Shown: positions 1 through 7,607, counted from the stretch's first letter. The stretch is DNA of 16,800 bases from an uncultured Mordavella sp. (GCA_902406105.1 CABPCP010000061.1:1-16800), one strand, 5' to 3'. Notes: generated by a model from the letters alone, not told the origin. Translations and numbers: made by a program.

Positions 1-73
1 ATAGACCATGTCTATTTTTATGAAATTGATTTTGCGAAATTAATTATACGTTATCAATTGGCATTTATGGAGA

Positions 74-528
74 ATGATTATGTTTGATGATGGAAGAAGT
101 AAAAAGGTTGTTTTTTCTATTTCCGATGGAACCGCTGTTTATCCAGCCGAGTTTAGGAATGTTATCGAACTTTTCGTGAAAGCCGATATTGGCATTGCTC
201 AAATGCCTTGTCCAGAGCTTCGTTGTTTAGGTCTTGACCGAGGAAATATTATGGAGCAGAGGCTCCCATTGTGGTAGAGAATACTCGTATTCGTATAGAG
301 ATGAAGAAAGATATTCCAAATACTCAATTAGACCGATTGGCTGATTACGTAGTTTATGAAATATTAGAATATATTAGAATATATTAGATATGGATTTGAA
401 ATTGTTGGTATTATAGGTGCAAATCGTTCTCCAAATTGTGGCGTGGATACAACACAATTCCAATGATAGGATTAAAAGGAACTGATAATATTTCGGAGAA
501 ACTGAGTCCATTATTAAAAAGCGTGTAG
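74..528 (+). pseudogene. Decayed TudS/DUF523-like desulfidase gene
   Basis: Reading across frames gives segments that fit the TudS-related (DUF523-type) desulfidase family: KADIGIAQMPCPEL, then VVENTRIR, then FEIVGIIGANRSPNCGV, then IPMIGLKGTD. The family uses conserved cysteines, including those in CPE and SP-x-CG, to hold an iron-sulfur cluster; both of those are still readable. The gene is broken several times. Frame 2 (74-252) moves to frame 1 where one base appears lost after position 250. A 10-bp tandem duplication at 361-387 shifts it back to frame 2. About 25-30 residues seem missing near 455, where the frame changes again, and a stop falls at 526. The expected N-terminal cysteine region is also absent (it reads SISDGTAVYP). 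Family assignment is from memory of the motifs. That it is a pseudogene is clear from the frames. Confidence 0.65.
361..387 (+). repeat. 10-bp tandem duplication causing a frameshift
   Basis: The unit ATATTAGAAT occurs twice in a row, followed by the first seven bases again. Removing one unit restores a continuous reading frame EILEYIRYGFEIVG in the desulfidase pseudogene, so the duplication is one of the inactivating lesions. Confidence 0.8.
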
Positions 529-540
529 AACAGATCCTAA

Positions 541-1209
541 TTAGAAAGTCATAATTTTAGAGGTGTTTATTACGCTGCATAGGGTTTTGATAAAATTCTC
601 CAAAAACCTTGAAAATAAAGGATTTATCGCAATCAGTCCACCCTATCCATTGATACGATTTCACACGACTTTACCCTTGCTCCGAACATAAGGGCAAAAG
701 CAAGGGCAGGAAAAACTGATAACACGATAAACACAAGTGTGGCAATCGGGAAGCTGTAATGTATGTGCGAATATATGATTTTGGAGGACGACACAATGGA
801 AAAATACATTGTATAAAGAGGAAAGACTTCTTATCTGCTCCAATAATGAGCATGTAACGCTTACAAACGCAAAAACGAGGGGTAAGGTACAAACACATGG
901 AAGGACGGTCTGTTTCGATGAATGATTGCCGGTTTGACGCGGTCCGCCTTTCCTCAGAAAAAGATTGAAAACCGCCCGAATTTTATGGTATACTTTTATC
1001 TGTAAAATTATGCTCAGAAAAGGGTTGACAAGAGTGGCGGCAAGAGACAGACTGATGCATACATACCTCACCCTAACTTTGCCTTTTTTCCTGTCAAGCC
1101 CAAAACAGAAGAAATTATAAAGGCATAGCCTGCTCATTTTACAGTGGACGGGACGCGCTTTTTCGTTTGTTCTGAATTGCTAAAAATCATACGAAGGGAC
1201 TGGAGAAAG
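541..1209. other. Gene-poor decayed region
   Basis: No intact gene is visible here on either strand. On the plus strand there are open stretches without starts: 619-759 (ending in NTINTSVAIGKL), 809-925 (YKEERLLICSNNEHVTL and so on), and 1006-1128 (ending in FFPVKPKTEEIIKA). They lie in different frames and read like natural protein, so I take them as remains of genes, perhaps of a mobile element. That origin is a guess. A TTGACA at 1025-1030 has only a poor -10 partner (CAGACT at 1048), so I do not call a promoter for the surface protein gene. The long minus-strand reading frame over 661-1137 is cysteine/phenylalanine-rich nonsense and is taken as a shadow. Confidence 0.5.
796..925 (+). pseudogene. 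Frameshifted small ORF, unknown
   Basis: ATG at 796 has a GGAGG upstream (783-787) and reads MEKYIV before a stop. In the next frame, from 809, the reading continues LYKEERLLICSNNEHVTL to a stop at 923-925. Joined, this would be a polypeptide of about 43 residues that begins MEKYI-LYKEERLL. I read it as a small gene that suffered an indel near 809. I do not recognise the family, and the joining is inference. Confidence 0.25.
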
Positions 1210-3513
1210 ATGAAGACAAAAAGAAGATTTTTTAGCCTGCTGCTGGCAATCTGTCTTGCGGCGGGGCTTGTTCCGGCGACGGCGTTTGCGGCAGAGCCGG
1301 AGAGCTTTGTGACAAGCGCGAACGCCAACCACTGGGGACGCAGCGACCTGCGCGCCTACCTGAATAATGCGGCAAAAACGGATGGTACGCTCCCGCTTGA
1401 CACCAAGTCAGCGGGTAATGGCGCAAAATATCCCTTGTTTTTTTCGGACGGGGAATACGCCCTGGTGCAGCCGTGGACCTACGGCACGGCCGTATATGAT
1501 ACGTCCGGAAATATTACAAGCGTCTATGAGACGACCGACCGCTTCACTCTGCCTGCTGCGGTAGGTAACAATGATCAGGTGCTCACATGGGGTGAAGGCT
1601 GCGACAACGATGCTTTGTCGGATAAGAACCGGGTCATCCCCATCTCTTATTGGAGCGGCGGGACAAGCAGCAATGCATGGCTTCGCTCGTCGCTCGGGAG
1701 TACCGAAAACACTGTGAACATATCCAAACGGGGAGATTCTGTAGCAAGTTCTTCTGTTGATGGCTCCTCAGGCGTAGCGCCCGTGTTTAAAATCAATCTC
1801 AGCTCCATAAGCTTTGCCGCGGCGGCCTCCGCCGCCCAAGTGGCAGGCGGATCGGACATTGACGCTATGCCAATACAAATTGAAGGCTCCTCCGATTTTG
1901 GAAAAAGCACGGAGAGTTCTTTGCCGAGTTACGGCATGTACCTGAAGACCATGTCACAGGATGATTTTGATGTAATATCGGTAAATTTGAATTCTTTTAC
2001 CCTGACGGTCAATTATACAGGCGGCGTTGCCGGTCAGTACGTCGTCGTGCAGGCATACAAGGAGGACAGCCTGACAGATGGGACGACGGTGTATGCCGCC
2101 GCAGGGAAAATCATACAAGAGAACAGCTCGGTTACCATAGACGCTACAAGTTGGGGAATTAGAAGCCTTGACGGATATACCATAAAGGTGTGGATGGAGG
2201 ATGGGTCAGGCGCGAGACTCGCCGCCGCCACCAGGCCCGTCACCTTTGTAGGCGTAGACAGCGACATCATGCAGACGACCTCTGGGGCGGCAGAAAACCT
2301 GCGCGTGTTTGCGGAGAAAGATAAGCTTCAGACCTCTTGGGGCGATCTCTCCGCTTTGAGCGAAGCGGATTGGGAGAATGTCGCAAAAGGTCAACCAACA
2401 TCGGCGGGCATCGTTGCGGGCGCAAACCCCACCAATCAGAAGATTTATTTCGGAGAGTACGATGGCAGCCCCCTCGAGTTCTGGATTGCGGGACGGGAAA
2501 CTGCGGCTAACGGTGGAAGTATTGACTCAAACGGTGAGGTTCTGACACTGTATCAGGCAAGAACCATGGGGACAAAGCAGAAGTTCAACAGCTCTTCCTC
2601 AGGGTATTCCGTGGAAGGAAAAGGTGCGATTACTCTGCAGCTGACGGACGGCCTTACGGTCGACTCCGTCTCTGGGAATGCGGCTTCCTATCCGGCAGAA
2701 AGTATTACCCTGACTGGTCAGGACGGACTGGATAAGAGCAACTTACAGTTCCAGTATCGCAGCACAGGTGAGTCTGCATGGAGCGATGGGATGCCGACAG
2801 CGGTCGGCACCTATGAGCTTCGCTGTTATCTGCCAGGTACGGATAATTACGAGCGTACCTACAGCGCGCCAGTCACAGTGACCGTACACGAGCATAACTG
2901 GTCTAATACATGGAGCAGCGATGGCGGCTACCACTGGCATGAATGCACAGCAGAGGGCTGCCCGATTACGGATAACAGCCAGAAGGGCGGATACACGGAG
3001 CATACCTATGATCAGAAGGTTGTTTCTGATACCTATCTTGCATCAGCGGCTACCTGTACAGCCCCGGCGGAGTATTATTACTCCTGCGTATGCGGAGCGA
3101 AAGGGACACAAACCTTTACTTCCGGGACTGTAGCTAACCATACAGCTGGTTCGGAATGGAAGTCTGATGAGACAGGACATTGGAATGAATGTAATGTCTG
3201 CGGCGAGAAGGTTAACGAAGCTGATCACAGTTTTACATGGGTAGTAGACAAGGAAGCCACTGCAGCAGAGGTAGGCTCCAAGCATGAAGAATGTACAGTT
3301 TGCGGTTATAAAAAAGCAGCGGTAGAGATACCAGCTACGGGAACAACTGATACGCCTTCCAATACCAACCAGACAAGTAAAGACAATGCTTCTGCTGCTC
3401 CACAAACTGGCGATCCCAACAACGTCACCCTCTGGATAACGGTAGAGCTCCTGTCGGGCGCAGCCCTGACCGGCATAGCCCTGTATAGACGAAAGAGAAA
3501 ATGCAACAGATAA
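1210..3513 (+). CDS. Sortase-anchored surface protein with DUF6273-like domain
   Basis: A predicted cell-wall-attached protein of 767 residues. I chose ATG 1210 because GGAG lies just upstream and a textbook signal peptide follows directly (MKTKRRFFSLLLAICLAAG, cleavage likely after AFA); the open frame reaches back to 1144 but those residues would precede the signal. Residues about 35-205 resemble the DUF6273 pattern, with NHWGRSDLRAYLNN near the start, WLRSSLG near 157 and VAPVFKINLSS near 189. The middle looks like Ig-type beta domains. From about 560 to 707 there are His/Trp/Cys-rich repeats (HNWSNTW, YHWHEC, CTVCGY) typical of Lachnospiraceae surface proteins. The C-terminus has PQTGD (731-735), a hydrophobic helix and the basic tail YRRKRKCNR, i.e. 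a sortase signal of the PxTG type. The ligand and role are unknown. It stands alone, with a terminator directly downstream. Confidence 0.8.
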   Translation: MKTKRRFFSLLLAICLAAGLVPATAFAAEPESFVTSANANHWGRSDLRAYLNNAAKTDGTLPLDTKSAGNGAKYPLFFSDGEYALVQPWTYGTAVYDTSGNITSVYETTDRFTLPAAVGNNDQVLTWGEGCDNDALSDKNRVIPISYWSGGTSSNAWLRSSLGSTENTVNISKRGDSVASSSVDGSSGVAPVFKINLSSISFAAAASAAQVAGGSDIDAMPIQIEGSSDFGKSTESSLPSYGMYLKTMSQDDFDVISVNLNSFTLTVNYTGGVAGQYVVVQAYKEDSLTDGTTVYAAAGKIIQENSSVTIDATSWGIRSLDGYTIKVWMEDGSGARLAAATRPVTFVGVDSDIMQTTSGAAENLRVFAEKDKLQTSWGDLSALSEADWENVAKGQPTSAGIVAGANPTNQKIYFGEYDGSPLEFWIAGRETAANGGSIDSNGEVLTLYQARTMGTKQKFNSSSSGYSVEGKGAITLQLTDGLTVDSVSGNAASYPAESITLTGQDGLDKSNLQFQYRSTGESAWSDGMPTAVGTYELRCYLPGTDNYERTYSAPVTVTVHEHNWSNTWSSDGGYHWHECTAEGCPITDNSQKGGYTEHTYDQKVVSDTYLASAATCTAPAEYYYSCVCGAKGTQTFTSGTVANHTAGSEWKSDETGHWNECNVCGEKVNEADHSFTWVVDKEATAAEVGSKHEECTVCGYKKAAVEIPATGTTDTPSNTNQTSKDNASAAPQTGDPNNVTLWITVELLSGAALTGIALYRRKRKCNR

Positions 3514-3525
3514 TCCATAACAATT

Positions 3526-3563
3526 CTGCGCCCTGTGGGATGAAACCACGGGGCGCAGTCTTT
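3526..3563 (+). terminator. Rho-independent terminator of the surface protein gene
   Basis: Arms CTGCGCCCTGTGG (3526-3538) and CCACGGGGCGCAG (3546-3558) pair over 13 bp with one G-U pair, followed by a short TCTTT. It sits 12 bases after the stop codon. Confidence 0.75.
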
Positions 3564-3564
3564 A

Positions 3565-3741
3565 TGTACAGTATGCGGCTATGCGAAAGCCGCGGTGGAA
3601 ATCCCAGCGAAAGAAACAGCGGACGGCCCCCAGACCGGTGACAGCGGCAATCTTGTCCTTTGGGCCGCAGTTATGCTGGCGGCGGGAGCAACGGTGATCG
3701 GCACCGTTCTTTACAGATAAAAGAAAAAAATCAGCAGATGA
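3565..3741 (+). pseudogene. Orphan C-terminal sorting signal of a second surface protein
   Basis: Directly after the first terminator, an open stretch from 3565 reads CTVCGYAKAAVEIPAKET, then GPQTGD, then a hydrophobic helix ending in VLYR and a stop at 3718-3720. It matches the end of the preceding gene (CTVCGYKKAAVEIPATGT, APQTGD, helix, ALYRRKRKCNR). No start codon or ribosome site is present, so it cannot be expressed alone. After the stop the same frame continues KKKISR to TGA at 3739. This aligns with the basic tail and stop of the first copy, so the present stop is a nonsense change that removed the anchor's positive tail. I infer a paralogous surface gene lost all but its 3' end by deletion or recombination. 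Confidence 0.75.
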
Positions 3742-3750
3742 TCCATAACG

Positions 3751-3790
3751 CCGCGCCCTGTGGAACAAGTAATCACAGGGCGCGGTTTTT
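3751..3790 (+). terminator. Rho-independent terminator, second copy
   Basis: A perfect 12-bp stem (CCGCGCCCTGTG 3751-3762 with CACAGGGCGCGG 3774-3785) is followed by TTTTT. The flanking ATCCATAAC and the GCGCCCTGTGG arm are shared with the terminator at 3526, so hairpin and coding remnant were duplicated as one unit. Confidence 0.85.
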
Positions 3791-3834
3791 ATGTCTGGAA
3801 ATCAGAAAATGGACTCCGAAGAATCCATAATCTA

Positions 3835-3843
3835 TGATATAAT
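3835..3843 (+). promoter_or_regulatory. Extended -10 promoter
   Basis: TG-A-TATAAT is a perfect extended -10 element. No good -35 lies 16-18 bases upstream, which is usual for this class. The predicted transcript would begin near 3850, about 30 bases before the TTG start of the next gene. Confidence 0.55.
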
Positions 3844-3878
3844 TAATTAGAAAAATATTTAGTTTTGGAGACATAGTT

Positions 3879-4481
3879 TTGAGGAAGATGAACCATTTTG
3901 TATCAGAAATTTTCGCAGAGCCTGAGACATGGGGACTTCGCGGGGATCCCTTCCTGTGGGAATATTTAAAAAAATATTATGCGGATATAGAAGTTCCATA
4001 CTCCATTGAACAATTTCATTCAGAAATACTTTTGACTTTTCAAGAGTTTACAGGAAGACCGCTTGAAAAAGGAGAGCAGTATATGGCTTCCGAATTTGCC
4101 AAAGTCCATGCAGGTATGTCAACTGGGCAGCTGGACGGTTCTTTTTGGATTGATAAGGCAATTCCTTTGCTTTTAAGCCGGCTGAAAAAATTAAATGATG
4201 AATCGGATTTTCCTTTTTATGATGCGCCGAATGTGGCTACGATAATCTGCTGCCATATTATAGATGATGGCAAACCTATTCTATATGTATCACATGATGA
4301 AGATGATGGAATGTGGCAGTTTTTGTGCGGTTCCGCGCATGAGACAGAGGAAGCAAGGCTGGTATCTTTAAAATCCGTTTTCGATTTGGATCATTCCGTT
4401 GGTGTGCTTAAAGATATGCCATGTGGCTGCTATGCGGAAAGAAAAACACAAAAGGATAATTGGATCGTAAAAAAGCGATAA
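3879..4481 (+). CDS. Hypothetical protein, two-part, possibly immunity-type
   Basis: A 200-residue soluble protein with no signal peptide or membrane segment. The TTG start at 3879 has GGAG at 3867-3870 with 8-base spacing. ATG at 3888 is the alternative but has only a very close GAGG. The N-terminal half carries WGLRGDPFLW (18-27) and an acidic, aromatic-rich stretch. The C-terminal part from about residue 115 reads as a separate small domain with CCHIIDDGKPILYVSHD, MWQFLCG and PCGCYAER. I have seen this second pattern in proteins linked to polymorphic-toxin immunity loci, but I cannot name the family with certainty. The gene begins an accessory run that includes a SUFU protein, which fits an immunity or defence role. 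That role is inference only. Confidence 0.6.
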   Translation: MRKMNHFVSEIFAEPETWGLRGDPFLWEYLKKYYADIEVPYSIEQFHSEILLTFQEFTGRPLEKGEQYMASEFAKVHAGMSTGQLDGSFWIDKAIPLLLSRLKKLNDESDFPFYDAPNVATIICCHIIDDGKPILYVSHDEDDGMWQFLCGSAHETEEARLVSLKSVFDLDHSVGVLKDMPCGCYAERKTQKDNWIVKKR

Positions 4482-4514
4482 ATCCTTTTCTGTAAATATT
4501 TAGGAGAGAATAAA

Positions 4515-4831
4515 GTGGGGAAAAAGAAAAATAAGAAAAAAGTTCTTCATGGGGCAGGGTTATAAAATCCTATCTGAAAGAGTTTTTATTGGATTACGAC
4601 ATGGGGAGCTGGTATGACAGAGAGTCAGAAGATGCTGAAAACCTAACAAAAGAAGGAAGACGTAAAAAGAATCTGCTTGGGGCAGTTGCCTGGATCTTAG
4701 TAGGGGTGTGTTTGGGGGCATTACCGTTCATAAATTGGGAAATCTGCGCAGAACAACCGATTGCGGCAGTGATCGTAGAGAGTGCGGCCATCGGAGCAGT
4801 GATACTTGGAATTTTCAAATTGAAAAAATGA
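4515..4831 (+). CDS. Small two-helix membrane protein, frame broken at A6 run
   Basis: GTG at 4515 has a strong AGGAGAG at 4502-4508 (spacing about 8) and reads VGKKKNKKKVLHGAGL, then stops at 4565. The frame one base back is open from 4535 and reads through RVIKSYLKEFLLDYD into MGSWYDRESEDAENL and on to the stop at 4831. Adding one A to the A6 run at 4536-4541 joins the two into one 105-residue protein: basic N-terminus, acidic amphipathic region, then two hydrophobic helices (GAVAWILVGVCLGALPF; a second one near the end) and a KLKK tail. Without the join, the downstream part can begin only at TTG 4589 or ATG 4601, both poorly supported by a ribosome site. Function is unknown. I favour an indel, or slippage at the A run. 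Confidence 0.6.
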
Positions 4832-4862
4832 TTTGATAGCGTGGAAGTTGCAGGGAAAGAAT

Positions 4863-5564
4863 ATGATTCAGCGGCGAGATATACAAAAGACAATTTATAA
4901 GTATATTGCAAAACAAATGAATTGCGGTATACAGGATTTACATGCGGGTGAAACGATTTTTATCGAGGATGATAATAAACCGGAAAAGTATATAAAAATC
5001 CTAAGTGTTGAGGATACAAATATTATCACCCTGTCTTCAGATTTATTTTCTGACGGGATGAGACAGCTTTGCGGAAAAAGCCGGGATGAACTATATGAGA
5101 GCAATTATGTGTTTGGCCAGACCTTGCATTATGTTCCTGATATAAATCAGATGAAGCTATTGCCTTTTGCTGAAGGGTATACCTTCGAATTACTCATTGA
5201 CGATGAAATCAGGAAACTATATGGGATCAGGGGATTTGACAATTCGTTATCATTTGATGAGAATGGCAGTACTTCAACATGCATTGTCCTTTACGCCAAA
5301 AAAGACGATGATATTATCGCGCTGGCAGGGGCCTCCTTTGTAAATCATGAACTGCGGGAAGTTGGAATTGATGTTAAGAAGGCGTTCCGAGGAAAAAAGC
5401 TGGCTTCTCTATTGGTACATAATCTGACGGTTGAAATATTGAAACAAGGGAAAATACCATTTTACAGTGCTTCTGTGACAAATATCGCATCCCAGGCAGT
5501 CGCGATACGAAGTGGTTATATGCCTTTATGGACGGATACCTTTGGCGTTCGCGAGATTGTATGA
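4863..5564 (+). CDS. GNAT family N-acetyltransferase
   Basis: A 233-residue cytoplasmic enzyme expected to transfer acetyl from acetyl-CoA to an amine; the substrate is unknown. The C-terminal third has the GNAT fold signature: VGIDVKKAFRGKKLAS (R176-G177 and the following residues form the acetyl-CoA pyrophosphate loop), followed by ASVTNIASQAVAIRSGY, which matches the usual N-x-x-S-x-x-x-x-x-x-x-G-[FY] segment. The N-terminal 110 residues are a family-specific substrate part. I chose ATG 4863, preceded by AGGGA; an upstream in-frame TTG at 4833 has no ribosome site. The gene follows the small membrane protein by about 30 bases and could be co-transcribed with it. Confidence 0.8.
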   Translation: MIQRRDIQKTIYKYIAKQMNCGIQDLHAGETIFIEDDNKPEKYIKILSVEDTNIITLSSDLFSDGMRQLCGKSRDELYESNYVFGQTLHYVPDINQMKLLPFAEGYTFELLIDDEIRKLYGIRGFDNSLSFDENGSTSTCIVLYAKKDDDIIALAGASFVNHELREVGIDVKKAFRGKKLASLLVHNLTVEILKQGKIPFYSASVTNIASQAVAIRSGYMPLWTDTFGVREIV

Positions 5565-5600
5565 TCCGGCGTATGAAGAGGCGAAGTTACTCTGCGTTGC

Positions 5601-5629
5601 TTGCCGCAACGGACGGATTTCCCTAGAAT
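5601..5629 (+). promoter_or_regulatory. Sigma-A-type promoter for the XRE gene
   Basis: TTGCCG (5601-5606), a 17-base spacer and TAGAAT (5624-5629) lie 32 bases upstream of the XRE start codon. The -35 overlaps a small inverted repeat GTTGC/GCAAC (5596-5610). Confidence 0.5.
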
Positions 5630-5661
5630 AGTGATAGCAATTGAAAGAAGGAGGCTGTCCT

Positions 5662-6171
5662 ATGTTAAATGAAAACTTGAAAGCGATCCGAAAATCAAAA
5701 GGACTCTCACAAGAAGAACTTGCGGTCAAGCTGAATGTAGTGCGCCAAACCATCTCCAAATGGGAAAACGGATTGTCGGTCCCCGACTCTGATATGCTGA
5801 TCGCCATATCGGAAGCGCTTGAAACTTCCGTAAGCACTCTGCTGGGAGAAACTGCCGCGGTACCGGAAGCCGGGGATCTAAAAGCAATTTCTGAGAAACT
5901 GGAGATTATAAACCTGCAGCTTGCGCAAAGGAAGGAGACAAGGCGAAAAATATTTCACTGGCTCTTTGTCTTTGTATGTGTAGTCATTGCGGCGGTTTTT
6001 GCGGCCTTGATCGTGTTAAACAGCCCCTATTTAGGCTGGGACTACAGCAATCCGGAAACGGCCGTTGCGGGAGTCGCTTCTCATGCGGTTGAATGGCTGT
6101 TTGTCAGACTGGCGCCGCTTATTCTTACAGGAGCGGCCTTGGGGATGTTTTTGACCAGAAAAAAAGTATAG
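5662..6171 (+). CDS. XRE-family regulator with membrane anchor
   Basis: A 169-residue protein. Residues 3-62 form a Cro/CI-type helix-turn-helix (LKAIRKSKGLSQEELAVKLN, then VRQTISKWENGLSVP), a close fit to the XRE consensus. Two hydrophobic helices at about 98-119 and 144-164 and a KK tail indicate that the DNA-binding domain is tethered to the membrane. ATG 5662 has a perfect AAGGAGG (5648-5654) with 7-base spacing. Such membrane-tethered XRE proteins are common in Lachnospiraceae and often sit beside small membrane proteins whose genes they may control. Here the next gene, 30 bases on, encodes a membrane protein, so the pair may form one regulatory unit. The signal it senses is unknown. Confidence 0.85.
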   Translation: MLNENLKAIRKSKGLSQEELAVKLNVVRQTISKWENGLSVPDSDMLIAISEALETSVSTLLGETAAVPEAGDLKAISEKLEIINLQLAQRKETRRKIFHWLFVFVCVVIAAVFAALIVLNSPYLGWDYSNPETAVAGVASHAVEWLFVRLAPLILTGAALGMFLTRKKV

Positions 6172-6201
6172 ACTGAGTGTGCTTTTGAGGGGAACGAAAA
6201 G

Positions 6202-6912
6202 ATGGTTATCACAGGAACAAAATCCTATGTACAGATTGAAGATGATGAAGGGAATATCGCAAGGTTCAGCGGGGAAACCTGCCTCGGGGGATTTTACGCG
6301 TATGCGGAGGATGTGTCCTGGATCCGGCATACGGGAGAAGCAGCCGATGAAGATAGGATTGACCTGATCTATAAAGCGACTCAATACGGGAAAAATAATG
6401 ATATAGAAGTGCTTTTTTTCGAGAGCAATGGCAAAGTAATGTTTGAGACAGAGCTTAGACTGAAGACAGAAGTTTACCTGTGCAAAACCTATTTTGTCTT
6501 TATGGCGGCAGTGGTTTTGCCCCTGTTTTTTTCTGTTTTGTTTATAGTGATACTGGGTGTGGCAAGCCCCGCCTTTAATGCCGCTCTCAGCATCGGGGCT
6601 TTTTTGGCTGCCGCGCCCTTTCTTATCTATGGGGTTCTGGTGTGGCGGTTCCGGATTGTTGCTGAGGGAGAGTTTGTAACTGTCAGGCCTGGATTTGGAA
6701 GAAGATATGGCTTTCATGTGGATGAAATAACTAGGATCGTTCGAAAAACGAAGATGGATATGGGGTGGGAAGAGGTAAAAAAGATAAAGATATATGCAAA
6801 ACATAAGCATGTGTCGCTGAATCGCAGTATGATAGGGATTGATGAAATGGATGCGTTTCTTATGCGGCATGTTGCCCCTATGAAATTTATAAATACCTGT
6901 GAGAAATCTTGA
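6202..6912 (+). CDS. DUF6560-like membrane protein
   Basis: A 236-residue protein beginning MVITGTKSYVQIEDDEGN, with a beta-rich N-terminal part, two membrane helices at about 97-120 and 127-149, and a C-terminal cytosolic part with RPGFGRRYGFHVDEITRI followed by a basic KKIKIYAKHKHVSL stretch. The arrangement resembles proteins I recall as DUF6560; the C-terminal half looks like a small pleckstrin-like sensory domain. ATG 6202 has GAGGGG (6187-6192) at 9-base spacing. It lies 30 bases after the XRE gene, and its 3' end is 36 bases before the SUFU start, so the three probably form an operon. No biochemical function is known to me. Confidence 0.65.
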   Translation: MVITGTKSYVQIEDDEGNIARFSGETCLGGFYAYAEDVSWIRHTGEAADEDRIDLIYKATQYGKNNDIEVLFFESNGKVMFETELRLKTEVYLCKTYFVFMAAVVLPLFFSVLFIVILGVASPAFNAALSIGAFLAAAPFLIYGVLVWRFRIVAEGEFVTVRPGFGRRYGFHVDEITRIVRKTKMDMGWEEVKKIKIYAKHKHVSLNRSMIGIDEMDAFLMRHVAPMKFINTCEKS

Positions 6913-6947
6913 AAGGGCTGGCAAGGAGAAAGGAGAGGCGCTGCAAA

Positions 6948-7607
6948 ATGACCAAAGAAGAATACAGGAAAAGGATGGACGAAGATAACGAATGGGCGCC
7001 GGGATGGGATGCCATCGAGGCGGAATTTGACCGGTTATATCCTGGGAAGGAACCCGCTCATTATGGTACGGAGATTCACGCGAGAGCAATATTTGGCGGG
7101 GATAATTATCTTGACGGATATTCCCTTTATGATTCGGGAGAAGGTTATCAGCATATAGTCACATTTGGAATGAGCGAACTTTATACCGATGAAGAAGCTT
7201 TTGGAGGCGAATACAGCAGATGGGGCTATGAGATGACGATAAAGCTGAAGGAAGAAAAAGCGGAAGACTGTCTCTGGGCGCTGGATATGCTGTCCAATCT
7301 TGCCCGGTATACTTATACAAGCGAGCGGTTCTTTGAAGCCGGAGAGTGTGTGCCAGGAAACGGGACGTCCCTTCATATCGGGACGGATTCCGCCATCACA
7401 GCGCTTATTACCGTGAACGATACTTCGGCCCAGACACTGGATACAGTACATGGCAGGGTTGAATTTATCCAGTTTGTGGGAATAACGGAAGCAGAACTGG
7501 ATGCGATCCGGAAAGACCGGAACAATCTTCCGGTTCTGGTGGAAAGGATAAAGAAGGACAATCCGGAACTAATAACGGATATGAAGAGAAAATACTCATA
7601 TTTTTAA
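6948..7607 (+). CDS. Suppressor of fused (SUFU) domain protein
   Basis: A 219-residue cytoplasmic protein with a clear bacterial SUFU signature: PGWDAIEAEFDRLYPGKEP followed by HYGT at 17-41, then HIVTFGMSELYTDE, and EYSRWGYEMTIKL near residue 92. Length is normal for a stand-alone SUFU domain. In bacteria this superfamily is one of the commonest immunity proteins that bind and neutralise secreted polymorphic toxins; no toxin gene is visible in this window. ATG 6948 is preceded by AAGGAGAGG with a rather long spacing of about 12; the upstream TTG at 6909 overlaps the previous gene and is less likely. It is probably the last gene of the XRE / DUF6560-like / SUFU operon. Immunity function is inferred from the family. 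Confidence 0.85.
   Translation: MTKEEYRKRMDEDNEWAPGWDAIEAEFDRLYPGKEPAHYGTEIHARAIFGGDNYLDGYSLYDSGEGYQHIVTFGMSELYTDEEAFGGEYSRWGYEMTIKLKEEKAEDCLWALDMLSNLARYTYTSERFFEAGECVPGNGTSLHIGTDSAITALITVNDTSAQTLDTVHGRVEFIQFVGITEAELDAIRKDRNNLPVLVERIKKDNPELITDMKRKYSYF

Noticed and set aside
1..15. Palindrome ATAGAC-CAT-GTCTAT at the window edge
   Set aside because: Real as sequence, but without upstream context it cannot be assigned as an operator or hairpin.
1025..1053. TTGACA with CAGACT 17 bases on, as promoter of the surface protein
   Set aside because: The -10 matches only 3 of 6 bases and it lies about 160 bases from the start codon.
661..1137. 158-codon minus-strand open frame
   Set aside because: Rich in Cys, Phe and Leu without domain pattern, no ribosome site, and lying over plus-strand protein-like stretches in different frames.
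6031..7089. 352-codon minus-strand open frame
   Set aside because: Lies opposite three genes with clear families and ribosome sites; composition is that of a reverse-strand shadow.
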